From: a virus
Reading direction: 5' to 3' (one strand)
IMG/VR virus record: IMGVR_UViG_3300050821_009856
Coordinates: 22,248-86,247 of that record
Length of the DNA: 64,000 nt
Made by a program: the position numbers and the translations under genes. This document shows positions 51,136 to 58,967 of the stretch, in pieces (within the stretch, counting starts at the first letter, position 1; each line of letters starts with the position of its first letter). Under the pieces are notes generated by a model that saw only the letters and a list, made by a program, of their open reading frames with translations, searched no databases and was not told the origin of the DNA.

Positions 51136-53588
51136 TACTTTATCAGACGATGGGAACTAGCCGGTTGGGTTGTAGATGCCGATTCATTGGTTTTGTCCAT
51201 GGCCGGATGGTCTGGGGCCTGGCCGCCCAAAGCCTTGTTCAGTTTGTCTACAGTTCCAGTCAGAGCCATGAGCGATTTACCCAGGGCGTCGGCACTGGCG
51301 GCCGAGCTACCGAAGGCCTCAATGTTCTTGCCCTGATTGCCGAGAGTCTTGGCGAGATCTGTCAACCCGGGGCCAAGCGCCTTCAGGGAGTCTGTGATTT
51401 GCTGTTCGATTGCGCCCTGGCCTTCAGCCATGGCCTTCTCTGCACCGCCAAGTCCACCACCAAGCCCCTTGCGGCCCATCAGCTTCCGAGTCTCGATACC
51501 GGACAATCCAGCTTCGATGGCCATCATGCCGATGCCAGCCTCTTCGCCGCCGGCACCATGGCCTCCAGCGAATACTCCCAATCCTTCGATGGCTCGGCGC
51601 TTCTCCTGACCCGTAAGGCTGGCTAGATAGTCTGGCAGAGACTTTCCGGAAGCCTTCGCTTTGCGGATCTCCTCCGACATCATGTCGCCCTGGCCCTGAT
51701 CGACAAACCTGTCAAGCAAAGAGGTCCCTACAGCACCAAGCTGCCTACGGGCCATATCGGAAGTGACACCCATGTACTCGGCGCTAATGGTTCCTTTGCC
51801 GCGGGCCAAGTCTGTCAGCTGCTTGACGTTCATCCCAGACGCCAGGTAGTCCTGGGAATAGATACCACCGCCGGCATTAATGCCGATAGCCGACATGATG
51901 TTGCGACCCTGTTGGAACTGGTCGACCTGTCCTTGAGCGAATCGATTAAGGCCACCTACCCCGGCTTGGAACCGGGCGACCTGGTTCATGTCCCGGATGT
52001 CACCGAACTCTCTGAAGGCCCCCTGGAAGGCCGAGGAGAGACCGGTACCTGAAGTGACGCCCGTGACGTCGAACCCGCTACCGAGGATCCCCTGACCAAG
52101 CTGAAGGCCAGCAGCAGCATTCAGACCAGGTCCGCCCATCGCTGTCCAGGCATTGCCCCCAGATCTCGCCGCACCGGCAAGTACCTCGCCCAGGCCGCCA
52201 TAGCCAGCCGCCGAAGCGGCCATGATATTCCAGGCGTTCTTGCCGGCAAAGCCCTTGCCACCAAGGCCAATCAGGCTCCCGGCGGCACCCATGAACTGAC
52301 CGATATCGTAACCTCCAGCCCTCAGCTTGGCCGCCAGGTCGCCATATGGATCCATGGACTTTGAACCAGAGATGCCGCTACCTCCGACCATACCGAGGCG
52401 CTGGGCTGAAATTCTGGCACCCAAAGAACCAGAGAAGTCCTGAAGAGCCATTGAGGTCAACGGGTCGGCTTCAGCGTACTGACGACCGACATTAGCTAGG
52501 TTCCTCATCATCGAGGTCTGCTGAGCTACGGTTGTGAATGCGCCGAGGGTACCCCCGGCTTGGCCACCGCCGGCAGTGCCACCTGTGACGGCTCCAATAG
52601 TATTTTTTATTCCACCGAAAATACCCTGAAAGGCCTGCTCAACCTGGGCTCCGGTCCCGCTGGTTTGAGCAAGAATTGCCGCTCGGCCTTCGGCATCCGC
52701 CGCAGCCTTGCGTAGACCGAACATCAACGATAGGTCACCACTACGGAGTCTCTCCATCTCGCCGCGGACGGTCCTGCCGCGATCAGACATCAAAGACGAA
52801 CCACGACTCTCGGCCATGACTTCGTTGGTGATGGTCGCCGCACCTGCTACCGCCAGACCCCCGGCTCGGAGACCAAGTCTCATGCCTGGAGACAGCTGTC
52901 GAGCCTGGGTCAGGGGTGCGCCAAAGGGCCCACCGCTACCCTCCACCCAGTTCCCGGTATCGTCGTAGTAGCCAGCCCCTGCCCTAGTGGGGGTCAGCGT
53001 GTTCTGGATCGCCTTGTGCTGTTGCTCCAGGTTTACCAAGTTACTGGCTGCAGCCTGACGAGCAGAGACAGCGCCCCCCAATTGCTGCCCCATCGCCTGG
53101 TATGAGCCAGTCTGGGAGCCGATACCGATGGTCCTCTGAGCGTCTTGAAGGTCGGAGTACTTTGAGGTGAGACTGTCGATCTGTGAGTCGAGATCCTTGA
53201 TGGCCCGCCGTTGCTCTTGGGCGGCTCTCGTGACGACGTCCGACATCACTCGCATTGCCTCTCGACTGACACCCGAGAGGTTCTTCATCGCATTAGCGGA
53301 TTCAGTGAAGCTCGCCGCCAGGGCGTTGCCTGCGTTCCCGCCACCTGAGGTCACCATATTTTGTGGTGACTTCATCGCGGATACTAACTGCTGCTCGTTG
53401 GAGATCCGACCAGTCCCAACGAGGGTTGGTGCCGCCCCGCCAGAACCCGCGGTCAGGCCGCGGCTGGCCTGGACGAAGGACTGAAGGTCTCGGGTGACGT
53501 CGGCAATAGCCGTACGCATTCGCTGGAGAGCTTGCTCATCCAGCTTGAAGATGATGCGAATCTCCTTAGCCGACCCTTCACCCGCCAT
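51135..53588 (-). CDS. Probable tail tape measure protein
   Basis: The 817-residue protein has an N-terminal helical coiled-coil part, Ala/Gly-rich helices and hydrophobic stretches, as tape measure proteins do. It is the longest gene between the chaperone-like genes and the hub. At about 1.5 A per residue it would specify a tail of roughly 120 nm. Its start (AAGGAAGAG site) lies inside the 3' end of an HNH endonuclease gene. Confidence 0.7.
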   Translation of the reverse strand: MAGEGSAKEIRIIFKLDEQALQRMRTAIADVTRDLQSFVQASRGLTAGSGGAAPTLVGTGRISNEQQLVSAMKSPQNMVTSGGGNAGNALAASFTESANAMKNLSGVSREAMRVMSDVVTRAAQEQRRAIKDLDSQIDSLTSKYSDLQDAQRTIGIGSQTGSYQAMGQQLGGAVSARQAAASNLVNLEQQHKAIQNTLTPTRAGAGYYDDTGNWVEGSGGPFGAPLTQARQLSPGMRLGLRAGGLAVAGAATITNEVMAESRGSSLMSDRGRTVRGEMERLRSGDLSLMFGLRKAAADAEGRAAILAQTSGTGAQVEQAFQGIFGGIKNTIGAVTGGTAGGGQAGGTLGAFTTVAQQTSMMRNLANVGRQYAEADPLTSMALQDFSGSLGARISAQRLGMVGGSGISGSKSMDPYGDLAAKLRAGGYDIGQFMGAAGSLIGLGGKGFAGKNAWNIMAASAAGYGGLGEVLAGAARSGGNAWTAMGGPGLNAAAGLQLGQGILGSGFDVTGVTSGTGLSSAFQGAFREFGDIRDMNQVARFQAGVGGLNRFAQGQVDQFQQGRNIMSAIGINAGGGIYSQDYLASGMNVKQLTDLARGKGTISAEYMGVTSDMARRQLGAVGTSLLDRFVDQGQGDMMSEEIRKAKASGKSLPDYLASLTGQEKRRAIEGLGVFAGGHGAGGEEAGIGMMAIEAGLSGIETRKLMGRKGLGGGLGGAEKAMAEGQGAIEQQITDSLKALGPGLTDLAKTLGNQGKNIEAFGSSAASADALGKSLMALTGTVDKLNKALGGQAPDHPAMDKTNESASTTQPASSHRLIK

Positions 53589-53946
53589 GACTCTTCCTTA
53601 GATATTCGATTGCTTTGGAGAGTATTTCTATGCTGTCCTGGGCGCACCCGAGTAACTTGTTGCACCCAGCACACAGTAGACCGCGAACGACCCTAGTCTG
53701 ATGGTCATGGTCTACATTCAGCTGTGAAGACGAGTTCTTTCCGCCCGCCTCTACTGGATTGCCACAGATTGCACAGCAGCCACCTTGTTCGGCGTACAAT
53801 CGTTCATACTCGAACTTTGTGATGCCGTACGCTTTCTCTAGTTTTTGCCAACGAACGGCATCCTTATTTTCATGGTAGTACTGGTTCGCCCGAGCCAGAA
53901 GCTCCTCGCGGTGATCCCGATAGTATTGCTGCTGGTAGGCGGGCAT
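53578..53946 (-). CDS. HNH endonuclease (endonuclease VII-like)
   Basis: The 122-residue protein has a basic N-terminus, C-x2-C pairs (CAICG and CAGCN) and a DHDH motif between them. This is the zinc-bound beta-beta-alpha metal fold of recombination endonuclease VII-type HNH proteins. It is a probable free-standing homing endonuclease. It is AT-richer than its neighbours and overlaps the tape measure start by 11 nt, as expected of an inserted element. Confidence 0.85.
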   Translation of the reverse strand: MPAYQQQYYRDHREELLARANQYYHENKDAVRWQKLEKAYGITKFEYERLYAEQGGCCAICGNPVEAGGKNSSSQLNVDHDHQTRVVRGLLCAGCNKLLGCAQDSIEILSKAIEYLRKSHGG

Positions 53947-53958
53947 GGGATTGCTCTA

Positions 53959-53965
53959 AAGATTG
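53959..53965 (-). promoter_or_regulatory. Candidate late promoter motif CAATCTT
   Basis: CAATCTT on the minus strand lies between the stop of the chaperone-like gene and the HNH start, 12 nt before that ATG. In an ancestor without the HNH insert it would have served the tape measure gene. Confidence 0.5.
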
Positions 53966-53968
53966 CCG

Positions 53969-54553
53969 TCAGCTGCTTCTGGGGGCGATCGGCACCTGAC
54001 CGAACTCCTCCAGCTTCCTTTCAAGCTCCTCCGGCGTCACGAACTTCATGTCGATCTCAGGCGGGAGGTCCTTAGGGAGCGTACTTGGAAGCGTAGTCTC
54101 AGGGATGAGGCCAGGAGGCGCGACCTGGATGTTAGCCATGGGCACCGCCGGGTTTCCAGGCCTAGATGCAGCTCTCTTGGCCTCTTCTTCCAGGAAGTGG
54201 TGGAACTCCTCGTTCGAGGCCGTCTGGGCATCCTCGGCACGGAGGCGGTCGGCTCGTTGGACCGCCGTCTCCAGAATCAGTTTCTTGATCTCGGCGATAT
54301 CTTCCGGATCTGCAGTCTCGAACTGGTATTCAAAGTAGTGCTGGAGAACGTTCAGGAGCGGGATGTCGTGTTCGACAACGTGTAGGGGCGTTGAAAAGGT
54401 CTGGCTGTACCAGCGCTGCATTCGGCTGATCCGGTAGCCGGCCGTCTCACATAGGACGTCCCTGAATGCCAGGACCTGAATGGCATCAACGAAGCTCACG
54501 GTGGTCACGCACGGGCCGACTGAGTACCGGCAGAGCCTGACCGAGAACGGCAT
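53969..54553 (-). CDS. Putative tail assembly protein, second ORF
   Basis: Up to 194 residues, with an acidic, helical middle and a Pro-rich C-terminal part. The frame is open from about 54618, well inside the 83-residue ORF upstream. The ATG at 54553 has no good ribosome site, and GTG at 54508 and 54499 are alternatives. Position just upstream of the tape measure gene is typical of the G/T tail chaperone pair. No family motif is recognised. Confidence 0.6.
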   Translation of the reverse strand: MPFSVRLCRYSVGPCVTTVSFVDAIQVLAFRDVLCETAGYRISRMQRWYSQTFSTPLHVVEHDIPLLNVLQHYFEYQFETADPEDIAEIKKLILETAVQRADRLRAEDAQTASNEEFHHFLEEEAKRAASRPGNPAVPMANIQVAPPGLIPETTLPSTLPKDLPPEIDMKFVTPEELERKLEEFGQVPIAPRSS

Positions 54554-54737
54554 CCAGATGAAGGGGGAGTAACTCGATGCGGATTCGCGGCATGTTGGCT
54601 GCCTTGCCTACGAATGTCACCTTGGTTACCCCAATCAGCCTTTTGCCATCGAGCTTCACGTAGTTGTTGTCAGGCGAGATCGGCGACCTACTGAGCCGAA
54701 TCTCGATGGTGTGCCCTCTCGATTTCTTCTTGGCCAT
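54486..54737 (-). CDS. Small tail-region protein (83 aa)
   Basis: This is a basic N-terminus followed by paired strands (NNYVKLDGKRLIGVTKVTF). It overlaps the next frame by at least 68 nt. The last 20 residues are less protein-like, which would fit a frame change near 54560. Function unknown; tail assembly by position. Confidence 0.55.
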   Translation of the reverse strand: MAKKKSRGHTIEIRLSRSPISPDNNYVKLDGKRLIGVTKVTFVGKAANMPRIRIELLPLHLDAVLGQALPVLSRPVRDHRELR

Positions 54738-54738
54738 G

Positions 54739-55149
54739 TTACGCCTTCGCCATCACATTGACCGCGGCGATTTCCTTCTTGGCCGCTTCAGCAGCATCGG
54801 CCAGTTCCTTCCGGAAGTCGTTCTCGACCTTCTCGACCTGGGCGTAGACCGTCTTGACCACGTTATCGTCGAAGAGGTTCATGCCGCCGTTGTTGTCCCT
54901 CCACCATGACGGAGATCCGCCCTCACCAGGCACGATTCGCATCTGACATTCAGCGAACAGCGTGGCCTGGCTAAAGGCCCGCGGAGTGGCATCCGATGGC
55001 CGGGGCCCGAGAATCTCGCGACGGATCCGATCCACTTCCATCTGTTCTCCATGAGAGAGGAGTGGCTTGACCTTGAAGGTACCGGCGAACTCGGTTCCGG
55101 AGGTATCTCCGGTGACCTTGACGATGACTGAGCGGGGCGTGACATCCAT
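54739..55149 (-). CDS. Putative tail assembly chaperone
   Basis: The 136-residue protein is the first gene of the minus-strand tail operon. A strand-rich N-terminus is followed by a KVKPLLSHGEQMEVDRIRRE helix and a C-terminal coiled helix, a layout common in tail chaperones. Its leader of about 70 nt begins at the TAATCTT motif at 55218. Confidence 0.55.
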   Translation of the reverse strand: MDVTPRSVIVKVTGDTSGTEFAGTFKVKPLLSHGEQMEVDRIRREILGPRPSDATPRAFSQATLFAECQMRIVPGEGGSPSWWRDNNGGMNLFDDNVVKTVYAQVEKVENDFRKELADAAEAAKKEIAAVNVMAKA

Positions 55150-55214
55150 GGCGTTACCTGTAGGGGATGGCGTGAGGATCCCCGGATGGGATCGACTCGG
55201 GCCAACGAGACCCC

Positions 55215-55243
55215 TTGAAGATTAAGTCCGGTCCTGCTATGGT
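55215..55243 (+). promoter_or_regulatory. Promoter of the RNA ligase unit
   Basis: TTGAAG (55215-55220) and TATGGT (55238-55243) are 17 nt apart, with GC before the -10. The predicted start, about 7 nt later, coincides with the first base of the tRNA-like element at 55250. The -35 shares bases with the opposing TAATCTT motif. Confidence 0.6.
55218..55224 (-). promoter_or_regulatory. Candidate late promoter motif TAATCTT (head of tail operon)
   Basis: TAATCTT on the minus strand lies 68 nt before the ATG of the first tail-operon gene. No minus-strand gene is immediately upstream, which argues for a promoter. It overlaps the -35 of the divergent RNA ligase promoter. Confidence 0.55.
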
Positions 55244-55249
55244 ACTTAA

Positions 55250-55307
55250 GCCTGGGTGGCGGTAGGGTCGCGGACCTTACGCTGCTGGTTTGAGTCCAGC
55301 CCCGGGC
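55250..55307 (+). ncRNA. tRNA-like structure in the RNA ligase leader
   Basis: Acceptor-like strands GCCTGGG (55250-55256) and CCCGGGC (55301-55307) pair over 7 bp with one G-T. A T-arm-like hairpin GCTGG/CCAGC with loop TTTGAGT lies directly before the 3' strand, as in a tRNA. The middle holds one 8-bp hairpin (GTAGGGTC/GACCTTAC, loop GCG) instead of separate D and anticodon arms. The element is only 58 nt and has no anticodon arm, so it is not a functional tRNA. It ends 13 nt before the RNA ligase ATG, and GTACT/AGTAC could close an outer stem around the ribosome site. Confidence 0.55.
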
Positions 55308-55320
55308 ATGGAGGTAGTAC

Positions 55321-56550
55321 ATGCCGTCACTGCACGTTCAAGACTTCTTGCGGTTCCACCAGAAGACCAACCCGCTCGTGGATCCGGTAGAGGCTCTCGG
55401 CAAGCTCTACGCTATCAAGGCCAAGGCGCACGGGAAGTACCCGAATCTGGTACAGCTGAAGTACGACCAGATCGACAGCCCAATGGGCAACCCCATCGTC
55501 CAAGAGTGTCGAGGCCTAATCCTCGACCGGGACAAGAATTGGGCAATCATCGCCCACCCCTTCCATAAGTTCTTCAACAGCGAGGAGGGGCACGCCGCGA
55601 AAATCGACTGGTCAACCGCCAGGGTCCAAGAGAAGGTCGACGGCTCCCTCATCATCATGTACCACCATGACGGTAAGTGGCACGTGGCGACCAGCGGGAC
55701 CCCGGATGCGTCAGGCGCCATCAACGGCCTGCCGATGACCTTCGAAAAGCTGTTCTGGGAGACGGTCTTCATGGAGGGTAGTAAGTCCCACTACTGGGCA
55801 CACGAAGACCCAAATTCTATCTCCCCCGACATCACCTTCATGTGGGAGCTGACTTCCCCATACAACCGGATCGTCGTCCAGCACCCCAAACCCAAGCTCA
55901 CACTCATCGGCATGCGGAATCGAGTAACTGGTGAAGAATACGATGTAGCTACCAGCGCACCTCCAGGCGCTCCCATCGTCAAGCACTTCGACCTGACCAG
56001 CCTGGAGGCAATCGGCAATAGCTTCTCCACCATCTCGGCCCTGAACCAGGAGGGCTACGTGGTGGTCGACGCGAGCTTCAACCGTGTGAAGATCAAACAT
56101 CCTCAGTACGTCGCCCTGCACCACCTGAAGGGCGAGGGCTCAACGCCGAGCACCAAGGGCGCCCTGGCAGTAGTCCGGCAGGGTGAGATGGAAGAGTTGC
56201 TCAGCTACTGGCCGGAATGGGCTCCGATCTTCACCGAGGTCCGTGAGCGCTATGAGAATCTGGTGACCGAGCTGGAGACGGCCTATCAGGACGTCGTCAA
56301 GAAGGTGCCGCCTGTACCGCCCGGGGTCGTTCAGACTGACAAGCGAGCCCAGGGGTTGTTCCGGAAGGAATTCGCCACGCTGGCGACCAAGACCCGGGTG
56401 CCCGCGGTCATGTTCTCCCTGCTTGACGGCAAGGCCAAGTCCGTGCGAGAGTTCCTGGTGGGCATGCAGATCGACCACCTGGCTTCCGTGCTGAAGCTCG
56501 ACGAAATCAAGATCGACCCACAGGTCATTTTCGGGAAGGTGACGCCATGA
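55321..56550 (+). CDS. T4 Rnl1-like RNA ligase
   Basis: The 409-residue ligase has the nucleotidyltransferase motifs. The adenylated lysine K105 lies in EKVDGS (motif I), ECRGLIL (62-68) is the upstream Rnl1 block, EGYVV near residue 243 is motif IV, and VKIKHPQYV is motif V. Rnl1 seals broken RNA, classically tRNAs cut by host anticodon nucleases. GGAGG lies 6 nt before the ATG, within a leader that contains a tRNA-like structure. It heads the RNA-repair island. Confidence 0.92.
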   Translation: MPSLHVQDFLRFHQKTNPLVDPVEALGKLYAIKAKAHGKYPNLVQLKYDQIDSPMGNPIVQECRGLILDRDKNWAIIAHPFHKFFNSEEGHAAKIDWSTARVQEKVDGSLIIMYHHDGKWHVATSGTPDASGAINGLPMTFEKLFWETVFMEGSKSHYWAHEDPNSISPDITFMWELTSPYNRIVVQHPKPKLTLIGMRNRVTGEEYDVATSAPPGAPIVKHFDLTSLEAIGNSFSTISALNQEGYVVVDASFNRVKIKHPQYVALHHLKGEGSTPSTKGALAVVRQGEMEELLSYWPEWAPIFTEVRERYENLVTELETAYQDVVKKVPPVPPGVVQTDKRAQGLFRKEFATLATKTRVPAVMFSLLDGKAKSVREFLVGMQIDHLASVLKLDEIKIDPQVIFGKVTP

Positions 56551-57059
56551 GACTGCTGGTTGCGCTGCTCCTCCTCAGCGCCTGCCGGCCGGTCGTTCCG
56601 GACAACGAGGTGCCCATCCATGTACGACTCGGCGGTGCCGAGTGCATGGACCGCATGTGCCACGTCCGAGCGGACAATTTGACGTCCGAGGAGTGCCTCG
56701 AATTCCAGCAGTTCGTCCCGGCGTACGTTGCCGCCCTGGCTGCCCGAACAGATCTGCCGACAGAACGGATCTGCGGGATGTTGGCGGGCCACGACTTGAT
56801 TGTGGTCGATGCCGACGATCACGGCGCCTTCAAGCTTCAGAACAAGTGGGTCAACGGGGCCACCGATTGCGGAAGCCACCTGACCTTCCTCGGCTTGCCG
56901 CCTGGAGCCCCGTACAGTGCCGCCGCCCATGAGCTGACCCATGTCGTCGACTGTCGGTTGCGACATGTGACGACCTCTACTCAGCACGTGGGCTGGACAA
57001 CCAACGGATACTGTGCTGCAATCCACGACGTCAGTACCTTACCTGACGACTGCAAATAG
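56547..57059 (+). CDS. Lipoprotein with HELTH metallopeptidase-like motif
   Basis: The 170-residue protein begins RLLVALLLLSAC, a lipobox signal, and has HELTH (HExxH) near residue 132. Several Cys suggest disulfides. It is similar in plan to the lipoprotein at 32055. Envelope-located peptidase activity is plausible; the third zinc ligand was not assigned. It overlaps the RNA ligase stop by 4 nt. Confidence 0.75.
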   Translation: MRLLVALLLLSACRPVVPDNEVPIHVRLGGAECMDRMCHVRADNLTSEECLEFQQFVPAYVAALAARTDLPTERICGMLAGHDLIVVDADDHGAFKLQNKWVNGATDCGSHLTFLGLPPGAPYSAAAHELTHVVDCRLRHVTTSTQHVGWTTNGYCAAIHDVSTLPDDCK

Positions 57060-57067
57060 GAGACCGC

Positions 57068-57547
57068 GTGCCCGCTAAGAAGCCCTGCATTAAGTGCAAC
57101 ACCCCGAACTGGCCGATGCACATGAAGGCCGGCGTCTGCAGGGATTGCCAGAAGGCTGACGGCAAAACCCTCGCTCAGGCTCTGTACGCCATTCAGGTGC
57201 GGACGGAGATGCTCTGTCAGCAGGAACGCAACGAGTACGGCGGCAAGGTTCTCTCCGAGAAAACTATCGAACGCATCCAGACCATCCCGGCCTGCAAGTC
57301 TGTCGAGGAGGCAGAGAAGCTCTCGCAAGAGGCGGTGCGCTGGAGCCAGGTCCACTTCCTGTCCGAGTGGGCCAAGGGGCGGATCCGCGGCAAGGTGACA
57401 GCTGAACGTCTGGAGAAGGAGGCCAAGGAGGCCGACAACCTCGCCACCTTCCTGGCCAAGAAGGGGCTGGCCGATCAGGCTCAACAGCAACGCGAGCGAG
57501 CCGCTACACTCCGCAGTGAACTGCAGTCCATGAGAAAGAAGGCCTGA
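57068..57547 (+). CDS. Zinc-knuckle and coiled-coil protein
   Basis: Starts at GTG 57068 with AGGAG upstream. N-terminal C-x2-C pairs (CIKC and CRDC) form a small zinc knuckle. The remaining 130 residues are helical and charged, coiled-coil-like at the C-terminus. Not recognised. Confidence 0.65.
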   Translation: MPAKKPCIKCNTPNWPMHMKAGVCRDCQKADGKTLAQALYAIQVRTEMLCQQERNEYGGKVLSEKTIERIQTIPACKSVEEAEKLSQEAVRWSQVHFLSEWAKGRIRGKVTAERLEKEAKEADNLATFLAKKGLADQAQQQRERAATLRSELQSMRKKA

Positions 57548-57548
57548 G

Positions 57549-57758
57549 ATGGCGACCTGGAAGATTTCCACGAACAAGGACGGCTACATCGTCAACCACA
57601 AGAACAGCAGCGGCCACATCGAGTTCCTTGGTTCCAGGCCGCCGGAGACACCCCTTCAGGACCTGCTCGAATGGGTGGCTTCTGAAATGGACCAAGAGGA
57701 CCTGGTAACTGTCAATGGCCAGCCGGTCCTGCAGAAGTTCAGCGCCGTCGTCGAGTAG
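57549..57758 (+). CDS. Small hypothetical protein
   Basis: The 69-residue protein follows the previous stop by 1 nt. A strand-rich N-terminal half and an acidic helical middle are visible. Function unknown. Confidence 0.6.
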   Translation: MATWKISTNKDGYIVNHKNSSGHIEFLGSRPPETPLQDLLEWVASEMDQEDLVTVNGQPVLQKFSAVVE

Positions 57759-57761
57759 GCG

Positions 57762-58064
57762 GTGAAGCTCGACGACCACCTCATGTACGGCCTCGTTGCC
57801 CTGAATGGCGCCGATGCCGGACTGACAGCCGCGGGTGCGGCTCTGGTGAACTCCGGCATCGAAGGCAATCCGGCAATGCGCTTGGGGCTGACTCTGAACC
57901 CCGTTCTGTTCTTGGCGTTGAAGCTCGGGGTACTAGCCTTTGCGGCCTCCTATCACCACAGGAATCCGGACCGCCGCCGAGCCTACGTCCTAGCGGGCCT
58001 GGTGGCGGTCTACAGCGTCGTAGTGGTCAGGAATCTGCTGATCTTCATGGGGATCTGGAGGTGA
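57762..58064 (+). CDS. Small multi-span membrane protein
   Basis: From GTG 57762, 100 residues with three probable membrane helices: a first with NGADAGLTAAGAALV, a second with FLALKLGVLAFAAS, a third with VLAGLVAVYSVVVV. The NG-AD...T...E-NP pattern resembles DUF5658-type proteins. A holin is possible from size, but no lysis gene is adjacent. It overlaps the RNase H start (GTGATAG). Confidence 0.65.
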   Translation: MKLDDHLMYGLVALNGADAGLTAAGAALVNSGIEGNPAMRLGLTLNPVLFLALKLGVLAFAASYHHRNPDRRRAYVLAGLVAVYSVVVVRNLLIFMGIWR

Positions 58065-58549
58065 TAGAGATCTGGGCAGACGGCAGTAGCAGCGGCAAGT
58101 CCAACCTCCCTGGTGGCTGGGCTTTCGTCATCATGCAAGACGACAGGGTCTTGTCCGCCAATTACGGCGGCGAACCATCGACAACCAACAACGCCATGGA
58201 ACTCGAAGGCGCCCGCCAAGGCCTTCTGGCCTGGTCACGAATGGTAGATCGGTACCCCGACGAGAAGCAGGTCACCCTTATTTCGGACAGCCAGACCACG
58301 TTGGGACTTGCTACCGGGCAGTACACGCCCTCGAAGAACGTAGAGCGGGCCACGGAGCTGCGGTGGCTGTACCACCGATACTGCACAGGCATCCGCTGGG
58401 TCCGCGGCCACGTTGGCATCCTGGCGAACGAAAGGTGTGACCGCCTGGCCAAGAAGGGACGCAAGGAACAGCAAGCGCTATTATCGAAACGTGACGACAC
58501 CAACGGAAGAGACCCAAGTGACGGTCCAGAAAATCAGACTGCACCCTGA
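58061..58549 (+). CDS. rnhA: Ribonuclease HI
   Basis: Within 162 residues the acidic RNase HI residues are visible: D7 in IWADGSS, a Glu in NNAMELEGA, an Asp in LISDSQ, and a late Asp in ANERCDRLA after RWVRGHVG. It degrades RNA in RNA-DNA hybrids, as for primer removal. It starts at GTG 58061. The C-terminal extension is polar and overlaps the next gene by 59 nt. Confidence 0.88.
   Translation: MIEIWADGSSSGKSNLPGGWAFVIMQDDRVLSANYGGEPSTTNNAMELEGARQGLLAWSRMVDRYPDEKQVTLISDSQTTLGLATGQYTPSKNVERATELRWLYHRYCTGIRWVRGHVGILANERCDRLAKKGRKEQQALLSKRDDTNGRDPSDGPENQTAP
58479..58484 (+). promoter_or_regulatory. -10 element of a leaderless gene inside rnhA
   Basis: GCTATTAT, ending 6 nt before GTG 58491, matches the arrangement upstream of the ClpP-like gene. 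No Shine-Dalgarno lies between. It sits within the RNase H coding sequence. Confidence 0.45.
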
Positions 58550-58967
58550 CCCGGCGACTATCGGTTCGCCGCAGGAGCGGGCCATCATGGAGGTCCTTCT
58601 GGAACTCTGTGACGAGAACCTTGACGTCGAAACGACGGCAGATGAGGTGCGAGAGCTGACGGGTGTCTACTGGGAGGCTTTCAAAGCTCAGCCTTTCCTC
58701 GGACTCCGGGAGCTACTTGAAGCCGACACCGGTATGGCGGCATTCTTCGACATGTTCAAGGAGCAGGTTCTGCCGATCAGGCGTGTTGACGAGCGCCACC
58801 AGAAGACCCTCTCGGTGTATAGGCAGTTCATCGAGGTGGCCAAGACGTACCCCCAGACTCCTCACGTCCAGGCGCTCCTGAATCGAGCCCACAACGTCAT
58901 CCTCTTCAACCTCAACTACAAGCTAATGGTGCAGCGTCCGAAGGCAGCCAAGACATGGATCCAGTGA
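58491..58967 (+). CDS. Hypothetical helical protein
   Basis: I use GTG 58491 (158 residues) because a -10-like box precedes it directly; the frame is open further upstream within rnhA. The product is helical and acidic in its first half with a basic C-terminus. Not recognised. Confidence 0.55.
   Translation: MTTPTEETQVTVQKIRLHPDPATIGSPQERAIMEVLLELCDENLDVETTADEVRELTGVYWEAFKAQPFLGLRELLEADTGMAAFFDMFKEQVLPIRRVDERHQKTLSVYRQFIEVAKTYPQTPHVQALLNRAHNVILFNLNYKLMVQRPKAAKTWIQ

Noticed and set aside
51135-51626. Several + strand frames of 90-160 codons opposite the tape measure gene
   Set aside because: High-GC antisense shadows with no start signals or recognisable content.
55250-55307. A normal tRNA gene upstream of the RNA ligase
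   Set aside because: The span between acceptor strands is only 58 nt, and there is no room for an anticodon arm. It is recorded as tRNA-like instead.
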